64,000 nucleotides of DNA, taken from an uncultured Porphyromonadaceae bacterium (GTDB lineage: Bacteria; Bacteroidota; Bacteroidia; Bacteroidales; Muribaculaceae). Positions within the stretch are counted from its first letter, which is position 1. Each line of letters starts with the position of its first letter. Positions 35,698-45,498 of this stretch are shown here, in pieces. The notes beneath the pieces are model-generated. The model was not told the DNA's origin. It saw only the letters and a list, made by a program, of their open reading frames with translations, and made no database searches. The stretch lies in the NCBI GenBank assembly GCA_947643665.1, contig CANRWW010000006.1, positions 1 to 64,000 on the forward strand. Reading direction: 5' to 3'. A program made the translations under genes and the position numbers.

Positions 35698-36771
35698 GTG
35701 AAAATTAAAAAGGTTGCAATTATAGGCACACAAGGTGTGCCAGCCAGCTATGGCGGATTCGAATCCCTGGTAGAAAACATCATTGGCGAGAACTGCCCGG
35801 CCGATGTTGATTACACCGTTTTTTGTAGTTCAAGCGACATGCATTCACGCCAGCCCTCTTACAAAGGTGCTGCATTGAAATACGTGCCATTGCATGCCAA
35901 CGGCATACACTCCATTCCCTACGATATGCTTTCAATGTGCAGGGCACTGAGAGGATATGATGTGATTTTGGTTCTTGGAGTCTCGGGATGCCTGTTTTTA
36001 CCCATGCTTAGATTGCTCACCGGCAGCAAAATCGTTGTCAATATAGATGGGCTTGAGCATAAAAGGGATAAATGGGGTAAAATGGCACGATGGATCCTGA
36101 AAACTTCTGAGGCGATGGCTGTAAAATATGCAGATGTCGTTGTCGCCGATAACAAAGGGATACAGGATTATGTAAGTGAGACTTATGGCAAACAATCCGA
36201 ACTTATCGCCTATGGAGGCGACCATGTTCACAGGCATGTCCCTCAGGCAAAGAAAGATGAGGTCTTGGAAAGATATGGCTTGAAACAGCACGAATACGCC
36301 ATCACCGTTTGTCGTATTGAACCTGAAAACAACAGCCATATAATTCTTGAGGCATATTCTGGTACTGATAAAAAACTGGTATTCATCGGTAATTGGAACC
36401 ATAGCGAATGGTCAAAGAAACTGCGTGAAAAATATTCCTGCCATAAAAACATCATGCTGCTTGATGCGATATACGATCTTGACATATTGTATGTACTTCG
36501 TTCAAGCGCCGGCATATATCTGCATGGGCATAGTGCCGGAGGCACCAATCCATCCCTTGTCGAGGCAATGCATTTTGGTATGCCGATAATAGCCTTTGAT
36601 GTTGTATATAACCGGGAAACAACCGAAAATAAAGCATATTACTTTAAGACAGCATCAGATCTCATACCGCTTTCCGGAAGAAACGACCTTGACGGGGAGC
36701 AGATGAGGGAAATCGCGCAACGGCGATATACATGGGCGCACATTTCCCGTCAATATTGTAACCTGTATTAA
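35698..36771 (+). CDS. DUF1972 GT4 glycosyltransferase, rhamnosyltransferase-like
   Basis: A 357-aa GT4 enzyme with the DUF1972 N-terminus (VAIIGTQGVPASYGGFESLV, ~6-25) and a C-terminal donor site in HGHSAGGTNPSLVEAMHFG (~278-296). DUF1972 proteins include L-rhamnosyltransferases of the Cps2T type, and this gene sits directly before rmlACDB, so transfer of L-rhamnose from dTDP-L-rhamnose is the best guess. The start is GTG 35698, 17 nt after the upstream gene. The next operon segment has its own promoter. Confidence 0.83.
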   Translation: MKIKKVAIIGTQGVPASYGGFESLVENIIGENCPADVDYTVFCSSSDMHSRQPSYKGAALKYVPLHANGIHSIPYDMLSMCRALRGYDVILVLGVSGCLFLPMLRLLTGSKIVVNIDGLEHKRDKWGKMARWILKTSEAMAVKYADVVVADNKGIQDYVSETYGKQSELIAYGGDHVHRHVPQAKKDEVLERYGLKQHEYAITVCRIEPENNSHIILEAYSGTDKKLVFIGNWNHSEWSKKLREKYSCHKNIMLLDAIYDLDILYVLRSSAGIYLHGHSAGGTNPSLVEAMHFGMPIIAFDVVYNRETTENKAYYFKTASDLIPLSGRNDLDGEQMREIAQRRYTWAHISRQYCNLY

Positions 36772-36825
36772 GTTCAGATATTAATACTCAGAATAATAGA
36801 TATAGGTTAGTATAGGAAAAAATCG

Positions 36826-36833
36826 TAACTTTG
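36826..36833 (+). promoter_or_regulatory. -7 element TAACTTTG before rmlA
   Basis: TAACTTTG matches TAnnTTTG and lies 25 nt before the rmlA start. The -33 region is weak. It suggests rmlACDB can be expressed apart from the long upstream operon. Confidence 0.55.
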
Positions 36834-36858
36834 CATCAAAATCCACAAAATAACTGAT

Positions 36859-37764
36859 ATGAAAGGCATAGTATTGGCCGGCGGTTCCGGCACACGTCTG
36901 TATCCGCTTACCAAAGGTGTATCAAAACAGATGCTTCCTGTATTTGATAAACCGATGGTTTATTATCCTATTTCCACTCTCATGTTGGCTGGGATAAAAG
37001 ACATACTTATTATCTCCACTCCGATGGACTTGCCTGGTTTCAAGCGCCTTCTTGGTGATGGCTCAGACTATGGCGTAAAATTCTCCTATGCCGAGCAACC
37101 CTCTCCCGACGGGCTTGCACAGGCATTCATAATCGGAAAAGAGTTTATTGGCGATGATTCGGTGTGTCTTGTCCTTGGAGATAATATTTTCCATGGAGCA
37201 GGTTTTTCCGGTGTTCTAAAACAGTCTGTTGAGTCTGTCGAGAAGGAAGGGAAAGCCACGGTGTTTGGCTATTGGGTTGATGATCCGGAGCGTTATGGCG
37301 TTGCTGAATTTGATGGCGAGGGCAATTGTCTTTCTATAGAGGAGAAACCCGAGCACCCTAAATCGAACTATGCTGTCGTCGGTTTGTATTTTTATCCCAA
37401 TAAAGTAGTGGATGTAGCGTCAAGCATCAAACCTTCCGCACGTGGCGAGCTTGAAATTACGACTGTAAATCAGGAATTTCTGAAAGATGGTGAACTTAAG
37501 GTGCAGACCCTTCCGCGAGGCTTCGCGTGGCTTGACACCGGTACACACGACTCACTTGCCGAGGCATCCATATATGTCGAAGTGCTTGAAAAGCGTCAGG
37601 GGTTGAAAATCGCATGCCTTGAGGGTATTGCATACCGTCAGGGATGGATCGGCAAGGAAAAAATGATAGAATTGGCTCAACCAATGCTGAAAAACCAATA
37701 TGGCAGATATCTGCTCAAGGTTGTTGAGGAAGTTGAGCGGACAGGCAATAAAAATCTTGATTGA
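36859..37764 (+). CDS. rmlA: glucose-1-phosphate thymidylyltransferase
   Basis: A 301-aa RmlA of standard length, catalysing dTTP + glucose-1-phosphate to dTDP-glucose, the first step to dTDP-L-rhamnose. The nucleotide-binding [18 protein letters not shown] opens the protein; [15 protein letters not shown] (~23-37), [10 protein letters not shown] (~107-116) and the [19 protein letters not shown] region (~159-177) are characteristic. First gene of the compact rmlA-C-D-B set, 2 nt from rmlC. Confidence 0.97.
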   Translation: MKGIVLAGGSGTRLYPLTKGVSKQMLPVFDKPMVYYPISTLMLAGIKDILIISTPMDLPGFKRLLGDGSDYGVKFSYAEQPSPDGLAQAFIIGKEFIGDDSVCLVLGDNIFHGAGFSGVLKQSVESVEKEGKATVFGYWVDDPERYGVAEFDGEGNCLSIEEKPEHPKSNYAVVGLYFYPNKVVDVASSIKPSARGELEITTVNQEFLKDGELKVQTLPRGFAWLDTGTHDSLAEASIYVEVLEKRQGLKIACLEGIAYRQGWIGKEKMIELAQPMLKNQYGRYLLKVVEEVERTGNKNLD

Positions 37765-37766
37765 AG

Positions 37767-38342
37767 ATGGAAGTTATTAAGACTGATATAGAAGGTGTCG
37801 TGATACTGAAGCCCCGCGTGTTCACTGATGCGCGCGGCTACTTCTTTGAAAGCTACTCAAAGCGGGAGTTTGACGAACAAGTGCGTCGTGTGGATTTCGT
37901 TCAGGATAATGAATCTTGCTCCACCCGTGGTGTGATGCGAGGTCTTCATTTTCAGCGTCCGCCATTTACCCAGTCCAAACTTGTGCGTTGTGTAAAAGGT
38001 TCTGTCCTTGATGTCGCGGTGGATATCCGTAAAGGTTCCCCCACATATGGCAAGCATGTAGCCGTGGAGCTGACTGAGGAAAACCACTTGCAGTTCTTTG
38101 TACCCCGCGGCTTCGCACATGGTTTCGCAGTCCTGTCGGATGTGGCCGTATTCCAGTATAAATGCGACAATTTCTATCATCCGGAATCGGATGGAGGCAT
38201 CTCCATACTTGACAGCTCATTGTCCATAGACTGGCGGCTTGATCCTTTGCAGGCCATATTGTCAGAAAAGGATCTTAAACATGCCTCGCTTAAGGATTTT
38301 GATTCACCATTTGATTATAACGTAGATCTTTACGCCGAATGA
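37767..38342 (+). CDS. rmlC: dTDP-4-dehydrorhamnose 3,5-epimerase
   Basis: A 191-aa cupin-fold RmlC, which epimerises dTDP-4-keto-6-deoxyglucose at C3 and C5. Characteristic segments are GYFFESYSKREF (~23-34), RGVMRGLHFQ with the catalytic histidine (~54-63), SVLDVAVDIRKGSPTYG (~78-94) and FVPRGFAHGFAVLSD (~110-124). The ATG at 37767 is chosen; a TTG two codons upstream overlaps the rmlA stop. Its stop overlaps the rmlD start codon. Confidence 0.96.
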   Translation: MEVIKTDIEGVVILKPRVFTDARGYFFESYSKREFDEQVRRVDFVQDNESCSTRGVMRGLHFQRPPFTQSKLVRCVKGSVLDVAVDIRKGSPTYGKHVAVELTEENHLQFFVPRGFAHGFAVLSDVAVFQYKCDNFYHPESDGGISILDSSLSIDWRLDPLQAILSEKDLKHASLKDFDSPFDYNVDLYAE

Positions 38343-39214
38343 ATATACTCGTAACCGGAGCAAACGGGCAACTTGGCAATTGTTTGCGCAATGCCGTAGC
38401 GCGTGGTTCTAAAGACAATTACATCTTTACCGATGTCGCAGAGCTGGATATTACCGATGCCGATGCGATCAATAAGGTGGTAAAAGACAATGACGTGAAT
38501 ATGATTGTCAATTGTGCCGCCTATACAAATGTGGATAAAGCGGAAGATGATGTGGAGTTTGCCGAAATACTCAATGCGGTGGCTCCCCGCAACCTTGCCG
38601 AAGCGATGAAAGCTGTAGATGGCACGCTCATACACGTTTCCACGGATTATGTTTTTGGCGGAAATGCCGGAAATACGCCCCGTGGTGAAGATGAGCCTGC
38701 CAATCCTACTGGTGTTTATGGCCTGACAAAACTCCATGGTGAGCAGGAAATTGAAAAATCAGGGGTAAAAGCCCTTACATTCCGCACCGCATGGCTCTAT
38801 TCGGAATATGGAAAGAATTTTGTCAAGACCATGCTTGGACTGACTGCCACGAAACCTGAATTGAAAGTTGTTTTTGACCAGGCTGGCACCCCCACATATG
38901 CCCAGGACCTTGCCGATGCTATATTCCAGATAATAGAAAATCGTAAATATCAGGGTAATGAAGGCATTTATCATTATTCTGACGAAGGTGTATGTTCATG
39001 GTATGATTTTACAAAAATGATTGCTGAAATCGCAGGAAACGATAAATGCAACATACTTCCTTGCCATTCGGATGAATTCCCCTCAAAAGTTATCCGTCCG
39101 TCATATTCAGTCCTTGACAAGACACTGTTCAAAAATACATTTGGACTTGAAGTTCCGTATTGGACAGATTCATTAAAAACCTGTATTAAAAATCTAAAAG
39201 AAAATGAAGCGTAA
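38339..39214 (+). CDS. rmlD: dTDP-4-dehydrorhamnose reductase
   Basis: A 291-aa SDR-family RmlD, the NAD(P)H-dependent last step to dTDP-L-rhamnose. It has NILVTGANGQLGNCLR at the N-terminus, NCAAYTNVDKAEDD (~60-73), STDYVFGG and the catalytic YGLTKLHGE (~127-135). It overlaps rmlC (ATGA) and rmlB (11 nt), giving tight co-translation. Confidence 0.96.
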   Translation: MNILVTGANGQLGNCLRNAVARGSKDNYIFTDVAELDITDADAINKVVKDNDVNMIVNCAAYTNVDKAEDDVEFAEILNAVAPRNLAEAMKAVDGTLIHVSTDYVFGGNAGNTPRGEDEPANPTGVYGLTKLHGEQEIEKSGVKALTFRTAWLYSEYGKNFVKTMLGLTATKPELKVVFDQAGTPTYAQDLADAIFQIIENRKYQGNEGIYHYSDEGVCSWYDFTKMIAEIAGNDKCNILPCHSDEFPSKVIRPSYSVLDKTLFKNTFGLEVPYWTDSLKTCIKNLKENEA

Positions 39215-40340
39215 TATACTCATAACAGGTGGTGCCGGATTTATCGGCTCACACGTAGTTCGTCTGTTTGTCAACAAATATCCCGATTATCATATCGTGA
39301 ATCTTGACAAGCTCACATATGCTGGAAACCTTGCAAACCTTAAGGATATAGAGGATAAACCCAACTACACTTTCGTCCGTGCGGACATTGCCGATCTTGA
39401 CGAAATGCGACGCATCATTGCCCGATATAACATAGATGGGATTATCCATCTTGCAGCAGAAAGCCATGTGGACCGTTCTATAAAGGATCCTTTCACATTT
39501 GCCCGCACTAATGTAATGGGCACACTGGCTCTTCTCCAGGCAGCAAAAGAATATTGGGAGGCACTTCCGGAGAAATACGAGGGAAAACGTTTCTATCACA
39601 TATCTACCGATGAAGTATATGGTGCACTTGAACTGACAGCCCCGGAGGGCATTGAGTCTCCGTTCACTACCACCGCTTCTTCTGCCGAACACCACCATGC
39701 ATATGGCGAGGAATTCTTTTTGGAGACAACCAAATACAATCCTCACAGCCCCTATTCCGCCTCTAAGGCATCTTCCGACCATTTTGTGCGTGCCTACCAT
39801 GACACATACGGCATGCCTACCATTGTGACTAACTGCTCAAACAATTACGGGCCTTATCAGTTCCCAGAGAAACTGATACCGTTGTTCATCAACAACATTC
39901 GCCACCGCAAGCCGCTTCCGGTATATGGAAAGGGCGAAAACGTGCGCGACTGGCTTTTCGTTGAGGATCATGCCCGTGCCATTGACCTGATTTTCCATGA
40001 AGGAAAGAACGCCGAGACATATAATATCGGTGGCTTCAACGAATGGAAAAATATAGATATCATCAAGGTTATCATTAAGACTGTCGATCGTCTTCTTGGC
40101 AATCCTGAAGGGCACTCCATTGATCTTATCACATATGTCACAGACCGTGCAGGCCACGATCTCCGTTACGCCATTGATTCCCGTAAACTGCAGCGTGAGC
40201 TTGGCTGGGAGCCTTCATTGCAATTTGAGGAGGGTATAGAGCGCACGGTACGTTGGTATCTTGACAATCAGGAATGGATGGATAACATTACATCCGGGGA
40301 GTATGAAAAATACTACGATGACATGTATTCAAACCGTTGA
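39204..40340 (+). CDS. rmlB: dTDP-glucose 4,6-dehydratase
   Basis: A 378-aa RmlB, an NAD+-dependent SDR that converts dTDP-glucose to dTDP-4-keto-6-deoxyglucose. Landmarks are NILITGGAGFIGSHVV (~3-18), HLAAESHVDRSI (~81-92), STDEVYGAL (~132-140) and the active-site YSASKASSDHFVRAY (~185-199), then NCSNNYGPYQFPEKLIP. It is slightly longer than many homologues because of an insert around residues 145-170. It is the last gene of the polysaccharide locus and is followed by a strong terminator. Confidence 0.96.
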   Translation: MKRNILITGGAGFIGSHVVRLFVNKYPDYHIVNLDKLTYAGNLANLKDIEDKPNYTFVRADIADLDEMRRIIARYNIDGIIHLAAESHVDRSIKDPFTFARTNVMGTLALLQAAKEYWEALPEKYEGKRFYHISTDEVYGALELTAPEGIESPFTTTASSAEHHHAYGEEFFLETTKYNPHSPYSASKASSDHFVRAYHDTYGMPTIVTNCSNNYGPYQFPEKLIPLFINNIRHRKPLPVYGKGENVRDWLFVEDHARAIDLIFHEGKNAETYNIGGFNEWKNIDIIKVIIKTVDRLLGNPEGHSIDLITYVTDRAGHDLRYAIDSRKLQRELGWEPSLQFEEGIERTVRWYLDNQEWMDNITSGEYEKYYDDMYSNR

Positions 40341-40385
40341 AACGCATATTGCGGCATGAGCTGCTTGTAGGTTCATAAATAGCAT

Positions 40386-40446
40386 AACAAAAAACACCAG
40401 CCTGTATAAACGATAAAATGTCGTTTGCAGGCTGGTGTTTTTTGTT
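40386..40446 (+). terminator. strong intrinsic terminator of the polysaccharide locus
   Basis: A perfect 19-bp stem (40386-40404 with 40428-40446) containing caccagcctg/caggctggtg, with an inner 6-bp stem (aaacga/tcgttt) and an A-run/T-run pair at the base. It lies 45 nt after rmlB. Confidence 0.9.
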
Positions 40447-40474
40447 ATATATGACTTTTTTAGTAATTTATTAC

Positions 40475-40482
40475 TACCTTTG
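40475..40482 (+). promoter_or_regulatory. -7 element TACCTTTG before the phosphatase-phospholipase gene
   Basis: A full TAnnTTTG match 105 nt before the preferred start, just downstream of the terminator. No convincing -33 element. Confidence 0.5.
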
Positions 40483-40587
40483 CATTGAGGTAGTCATTAT
40501 TTCATATTTACAACCTCATAACCAGCTTTACACACTATGCATCCGTTCATGTCGGGTGACAGGTACCATAAAAACATACTAATTAAC

Positions 40588-43500
40588 ATGAAAAAGAGCT
40601 TTATAGTAGCGACAATGCTTTGCGCTTTGAGCGGAATGTACGCCCAGGCGCAAAGGCAGATCTCAAGTTTTAAGGAAATAAGGATTATTTCTGGAAACAC
40701 ATCAACGATTGGTGGCGAGAAACGGACTGAGCCGGGGATATACTATATTCCACAAGAAGATGGCACATACCAGGCCGCACGTCTCACAGTAGCACCTAAA
40801 GACGAGCCGGAAGAGGTAACAGTGCCTTATCTGAACCTTAACACTCCGCATTCTATCTGTGTGAACTGGAAGACTTCTGAAAAAGCCGATGGCTCTGTTG
40901 TAAGATTCGGCGTTGATCCTGACAAACTGGATAGAAGTTGCGAACCGTCTGTAAAGGCCATCAGTAGAAATTATTTTTGGCATACAGCCACGCTTGCCGG
41001 TCTTGAGCCGAATACCGTATATTACTATCAGGTGTCTACAAACGGCATAGAGAGCGATGTCTACCGTTTCCGTACTATGCCTGAAGCCGGTGACAAGTCA
41101 AAGATGCGTGTGCTTCTCATAGGAGACCATCAGCGTAATGAGCGCTCGGACTATGAATGGATGCTGGATGCGGCAAAAGAGACGGTAAAAAACAAATATG
41201 GCGATGGTCCGTTCGAAGACTATATCAGTTTCCTTCTCAACGATGGCGACCAGGTTGATCATGGTGGCGATCTGAATCTGTATGAAAAAGTACACCTGTA
41301 CAAGTCGCGCTCTGTTTCACCAACTCTTGCCAACATGACCACTGTCGGTAACCACGAATATAAGGGAGACGACAACCTGAAGAATTATGATGGCCATTAC
41401 CATGAATATGGCAACCTGGAATATAAAGGCATAAAGAGCGGTACATCCGGATATTATGCATATCAGGCAGGTTCGGTACTTATAATATCGTTGAATTCCG
41501 ATGATACTTCGGTCGCGCAGAAAATGTGGGTCCGCAAAGTCATCGCGGCAGCTTCTGTTGATCCGACGGTTGATTTCATCGTCAGTGTGCAGCATCGTCC
41601 GCTATATGCCGAACAATATTCTGGAGATGTTTCCCCGTGGATGCTCAATGAAATCATGCCCATACTTTCATCAACGCCTAAACATGTGTTGAACTGCGGT
41701 GGCCATCATCATCTTTATGCACGCGGTCAGATGACAGACACTCCTGTATACCACATTATCACAGGAGGTGGTGTCGGCACATCGGCGGAAGGTTATGAAC
41801 AGCTCTGGGGAAAGACACCAGACAATTTCAATCATGATGAAGTGCAGAAAACCATTGACCATTGGACATACCAGATACTTGAATTCGATCCGGCCACACG
41901 CACTATGACCGTTGATTGCTATTCGATAGGAAATTCACGTCTGGCTTTAGACAATGAAATTGTGGATACATTCACGCGCACTCTTGGTGAGCCGGCGGCT
42001 TTCGCACGTCCGGTTCTTGCGCCGGTTGATGCAAATATTTCACTCCCGTATACTTTTAAACAGGTTTCCGAATCTTCTGCTCCCTATGCAGTGCGCTATC
42101 AGATATCGTCCGATTCAGACTTTGCATCCACAGTCATTGATAAGGTTATAAATGCCGAAGATTTTTACGGAGCTACAGAAGATTTCCTTCCGCTTGACAT
42201 TAACAAGGATAAAAACCTAAAAGAGTTTACTATAAACAACGGCGATCTGCCAAATGGCACATATTATATTCGTGTCTGCAATAGAGATGCGAATATTGAA
42301 TGGTCTGAATATTCTGAGCCGGTTCAGTTTACCGTTGAGGGAGCTGTAGATCCGGCATCGGTGGATGTCGGTGGCAGGTTCTTCCATAAAGGCAATATAC
42401 ATGTGGCATATGACGGGGCGCCTGTGGGCACGGATGCTTGGGTTGCGATATATAGGGAGCATCAAAGCGGCGGTGATGGATCATATAAGTGGGGCTATAC
42501 GGCAGCTGTTTCCGGAAGTATGGATTTTAGCATAGACGAGCCGGGAGCTTATTATGCTGTATTGTTCAAGGATGGCGGATATACGGAAATCGCGCCGCGC
42601 GCTTATTTTGTGGTCAGTGACAATTGCGACGAAAACACGCTTCCATCCATATCTACCGACAAACTCGTATATGAGGTTGGTGATCCTGTTGTAGTGAAAC
42701 TTGATAATGCGCCATGTATATCCAAGGACTGGGTAGGCATATATACATCAAGTGTTGCAGTTGTAAAAGATGGCAAATCCCACTCCTATGCATATGCCGG
42801 AGATGATCCTATGGGCGATGTCACGCTGAATGTACCGGGCAACTTTAATTACTCTTCTCCTGTGCCCGATGGCCTGTATTACGCTACATATTGTATTGCC
42901 GACCGGTATTATGAGCCGGTCCGGCGTAGCTATTTCATCGTTGGAAAGCCGGTTCTTCTCGAAATTGAAAAGGACGGTTACAATTTGGGAGATGAAGTCC
43001 GGTTCGTTTATGAGGGTACACCTGATTGGGATGGCATAAACCTTTGTGTCGTTTCCGGAAAGACAGTCGTTGAAAATATACCAATGACAGGCAATGGGGG
43101 AGTTGTTGGTTTTGAGCCTACCGCTGGTGGCAGCTACGAGGCATTTGTTGTGACTGCTGATGGTAAGGAAATATCCTCACGTATCGGTTTTACAGTTGCC
43201 AAAGCCCTTGCGGATGCCTGGATGGACCGCATTGATGACAATGCATATGTGCATCAGGTTTCGATCCCTGGCACACATGATGCCGGTACCGGCAATGGGA
43301 CTTCAATGGATACTTTTGCCCGTACACAGGAACTAAGTCTTGCCGAGCAGTTTGATGCAGGCATACGTGCGTTTGATCTTCGTCCGTCGGTGTCGGGAGG
43401 TGAATTGAAAATATACCATGGAATAGCAGAGACTAAAGTGACTTTCGATGAGGCGCTTTCAACATTGTGTGACCGTCTTGATGCATATCCTACTGAATTC

Positions 43501-44361
43501 GTGGTGGTTGTCATGCGTCATGAAGATGACCATGAAAGTGCTTCGGACAAGGAACTTTGGGATGGACTGGTGCAGCAGGTGCTCAGTGACGGAAAATATG
43601 ACGGCCGGTTTGTAGACTTTACAAATGCGCTTACTGTACAAGACTTGCGTGGCAAGATCCTGTTACTCAGCCGCGACAAGTATGCCCCCCAACCTATAGG
43701 AGGTTTTATTACAGGATGGACACACAGTGCCGAGTTTTCCGAACAGGGTAACGGACGTGTGCAAGGTACTAACTCAAGGGCATCTGCACGGCTTCATGTG
43801 CAGGATTTCTATGAGACACGTAATGCGATGGATACGAAACTGAATTCAATCAATGCTCTTCTTGACCATTCAGTCAAACTTAATACCGTGTCCGCCCACA
43901 ATTGGGTTATAAACCACACTTCCGGTTACTCGCAGAGCGGTCTTTTTGCTACTGCTGATGCATACCGCATCAATGCAGCATCCACCAACGTCGCTGTAGT
44001 CAACTATCTTTCAGATGAGACCCATGCTGGCCCTGCCGGCCTGATTATGATGGATTTTGCCGGTGTAGACCGCTCCGGTGATTATGATGTCTGTGGCAAG
44101 CGGTTGATTGATGCTGTGGTGGACAATAACTTCCGTTATACTATGCGCACTAAACCTTCCGGTGTAGATAATGTATTGACCGAATCAGATGAATGCATTT
44201 CCATAGTTGCCAATGGCGAGGTTCGTGCCTCAGGCCTGATTGAGGTTTATACTGTTGGTGGCGCCTTTCATTGCTCAGGTTTCGGGAAAGTATCTGTAAC
44301 GGCTCCCGGCATATATGTCGTCAAGACTGCAGATGCAGCTTGCAAAATGGTAGTCCGCTGA
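40588..44361 (+). CDS. secreted purple-acid-phosphatase-like / PLC-X fusion protein
   Basis: A 1257-aa secreted protein. It has a signal peptide (MKKSFIVATMLCALSGMYAQA), a purple-acid-phosphatase N-terminal Fn3-like domain (~75-160), and a metallophosphoesterase domain with metal motifs GDHQRN (~179), NDGDQVDHGG, GNHEYKGD (~254), VQHRPLY and GGHHHLYARG (~371). Three or so beta-sandwich modules follow (~470-880). Then comes a PI-PLC X-like domain with both catalytic histidines, GTHDAG (~896) and YHG (~944), and a tail ending GIYVVKTADAACKMVVR, resembling a T9SS sorting domain. ATG 40588 is chosen because the signal peptide begins there. One chain would carry both phosphodiester- and phosphomonoester-cleaving activities. 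Confidence 0.85.
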   Translation: MKKSFIVATMLCALSGMYAQAQRQISSFKEIRIISGNTSTIGGEKRTEPGIYYIPQEDGTYQAARLTVAPKDEPEEVTVPYLNLNTPHSICVNWKTSEKADGSVVRFGVDPDKLDRSCEPSVKAISRNYFWHTATLAGLEPNTVYYYQVSTNGIESDVYRFRTMPEAGDKSKMRVLLIGDHQRNERSDYEWMLDAAKETVKNKYGDGPFEDYISFLLNDGDQVDHGGDLNLYEKVHLYKSRSVSPTLANMTTVGNHEYKGDDNLKNYDGHYHEYGNLEYKGIKSGTSGYYAYQAGSVLIISLNSDDTSVAQKMWVRKVIAAASVDPTVDFIVSVQHRPLYAEQYSGDVSPWMLNEIMPILSSTPKHVLNCGGHHHLYARGQMTDTPVYHIITGGGVGTSAEGYEQLWGKTPDNFNHDEVQKTIDHWTYQILEFDPATRTMTVDCYSIGNSRLALDNEIVDTFTRTLGEPAAFARPVLAPVDANISLPYTFKQVSESSAPYAVRYQISSDSDFASTVIDKVINAEDFYGATEDFLPLDINKDKNLKEFTINNGDLPNGTYYIRVCNRDANIEWSEYSEPVQFTVEGAVDPASVDVGGRFFHKGNIHVAYDGAPVGTDAWVAIYREHQSGGDGSYKWGYTAAVSGSMDFSIDEPGAYYAVLFKDGGYTEIAPRAYFVVSDNCDENTLPSISTDKLVYEVGDPVVVKLDNAPCISKDWVGIYTSSVAVVKDGKSHSYAYAGDDPMGDVTLNVPGNFNYSSPVPDGLYYATYCIADRYYEPVRRSYFIVGKPVLLEIEKDGYNLGDEVRFVYEGTPDWDGINLCVVSGKTVVENIPMTGNGGVVGFEPTAGGSYEAFVVTADGKEISSRIGFTVAKALADAWMDRIDDNAYVHQVSIPGTHDAGTGNGTSMDTFARTQELSLAEQFDAGIRAFDLRPSVSGGELKIYHGIAETKVTFDEALSTLCDRLDAYPTEFVVVVMRHEDDHESASDKELWDGLVQQVLSDGKYDGRFVDFTNALTVQDLRGKILLLSRDKYAPQPIGGFITGWTHSAEFSEQGNGRVQGTNSRASARLHVQDFYETRNAMDTKLNSINALLDHSVKLNTVSAHNWVINHTSGYSQSGLFATADAYRINAASTNVAVVNYLSDETHAGPAGLIMMDFAGVDRSGDYDVCGKRLIDAVVDNNFRYTMRTKPSGVDNVLTESDECISIVANGEVRASGLIEVYTVGGAFHCSGFGKVSVTAPGIYVVKTADAACKMVVR

Positions 44362-44451
44362 TCCTCCTTTCCCCCTTTTAGCTGATCCTCCATCCTTCAG
44401 TGTTGACCCGAAAGGGGAAGCCTGAAAATGATAAGGGACTCCGCATAAGCA

Positions 44452-44494
44452 ACGTGGGTTTGATATAATTTGAATTATATCAAACCCACGTTTT
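44452..44494 (+). terminator. intrinsic terminator between convergent genes
   Basis: A perfect 19-bp inverted repeat (44452-44470 / 44473-44491) containing gtgggtttgatataa, followed on the plus strand by TTTTGT. On the minus strand no U-run follows, so it mainly ends the plus-strand phosphatase gene. Confidence 0.8.
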
Positions 44495-44517
44495 GTAATA
44501 GTAGAAAAAATATCCTG

Positions 44518-45495
44518 TTACTTCTTTTTTATAGGACGCGGCTTTACACCTTCTTTTGTCATTTTTACAGGATTTATATGTCCATCCTTGTCAAATGTCA
44601 TTCGGTCAACGCAGGTAACACGGAAATCGCGTGCCGTCTCCCCGGCTGGGCGGCGGTGGTATACGATGTAATATTCATCCGTATCAGGTACCTGTATTAC
44701 TGAATGGTGGCCGGCTCCTGTTGCAATCTCAGGATCTTGTTGGAGGATTTTGCCTTCACGTTTGAACGGACCGAACGGGCTGTCTGCAATTGCGTAGGCA
44801 ACACAATAGTCAGGGCCTCCCCATCCTCCTTCGCTCCACATAAAGTAATATTTACCGTTACGTTTGAACATAAAGGGGCCTTCCACATAATTTTCCGGGG
44901 TGACCTCTTTGTATGTCTTCCCATCGGGAAATGGCACAAGTGACTTGAAATCGTCGCTTAATTTGACTATGTTGCAATGGCCCCATCCTCCGTAATACAT
45001 GTAATATGTCCCGTCATCGTCAAGAAACACAAACTGGTCTATCGGCTGTGCGCCGTTTACGATGTCATTGATGAGGGGACGGCCGATGTGGTCGCGGAAT
45101 GGGCCGTCAGGACGGGTGCTGACACCTACTCCGATGCCGCCGACTTCTCCTTCGTGCACGTCGTTGGCTCCAAAGAAGATATAGTACTTGCCGTCTTTAC
45201 GAAGCGCGGCAGGTGCCCACATGCATTTGTGCGCCCATTTCACTTCTGTAGTGTCAATTACTGCATGATGGCGGGTCCAGTTGACAAGGTCTTTCGACGA
45301 GAAGCAGTCAATGAATGTCTGGCGTTCATATTCGTCGCTCCAGGTGGGATAGATCCAATAGGTATCGTCGTAGACCACACCTTCCGGATCGGCATACCAC
45401 CCTTCGAATACTGGATTGGCGCCGCTGGCAGCTACCGGCATGAAGCCGGCGGCTGCCACTATGGTGCCAATTATGGAATTGCGGATTTTTGACAT
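44518..45495 (-). CDS. GH43-type five-bladed propeller glycosidase
   Basis: A 325-aa secreted GH43-clan enzyme with a signal peptide (IRNSIIGTIVAAAGFMPVAASG). The three expected acidic residues are visible: general base Asp in WYADPEGVVY (~35), transition-state Asp in QPIDQFVFLDDDG (~153) and general acid Glu in NYVEGPFMFKRNGKYYF (~206), with HSVIQVP near the C-terminus. GH43 enzymes remove arabinose, xylose or galactose; the subfamily cannot be set by eye. The gene begins 3 nt after GH92, so they share a transcript, as the last gene of the minus-strand operon. Confidence 0.87.
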   Translation of the reverse strand: MSKIRNSIIGTIVAAAGFMPVAASGANPVFEGWYADPEGVVYDDTYWIYPTWSDEYERQTFIDCFSSKDLVNWTRHHAVIDTTEVKWAHKCMWAPAALRKDGKYYIFFGANDVHEGEVGGIGVGVSTRPDGPFRDHIGRPLINDIVNGAQPIDQFVFLDDDGTYYMYYGGWGHCNIVKLSDDFKSLVPFPDGKTYKEVTPENYVEGPFMFKRNGKYYFMWSEGGWGGPDYCVAYAIADSPFGPFKREGKILQQDPEIATGAGHHSVIQVPDTDEYYIVYHRRPAGETARDFRVTCVDRMTFDKDGHINPVKMTKEGVKPRPIKKK

Positions 45496-45498
45496 GGC

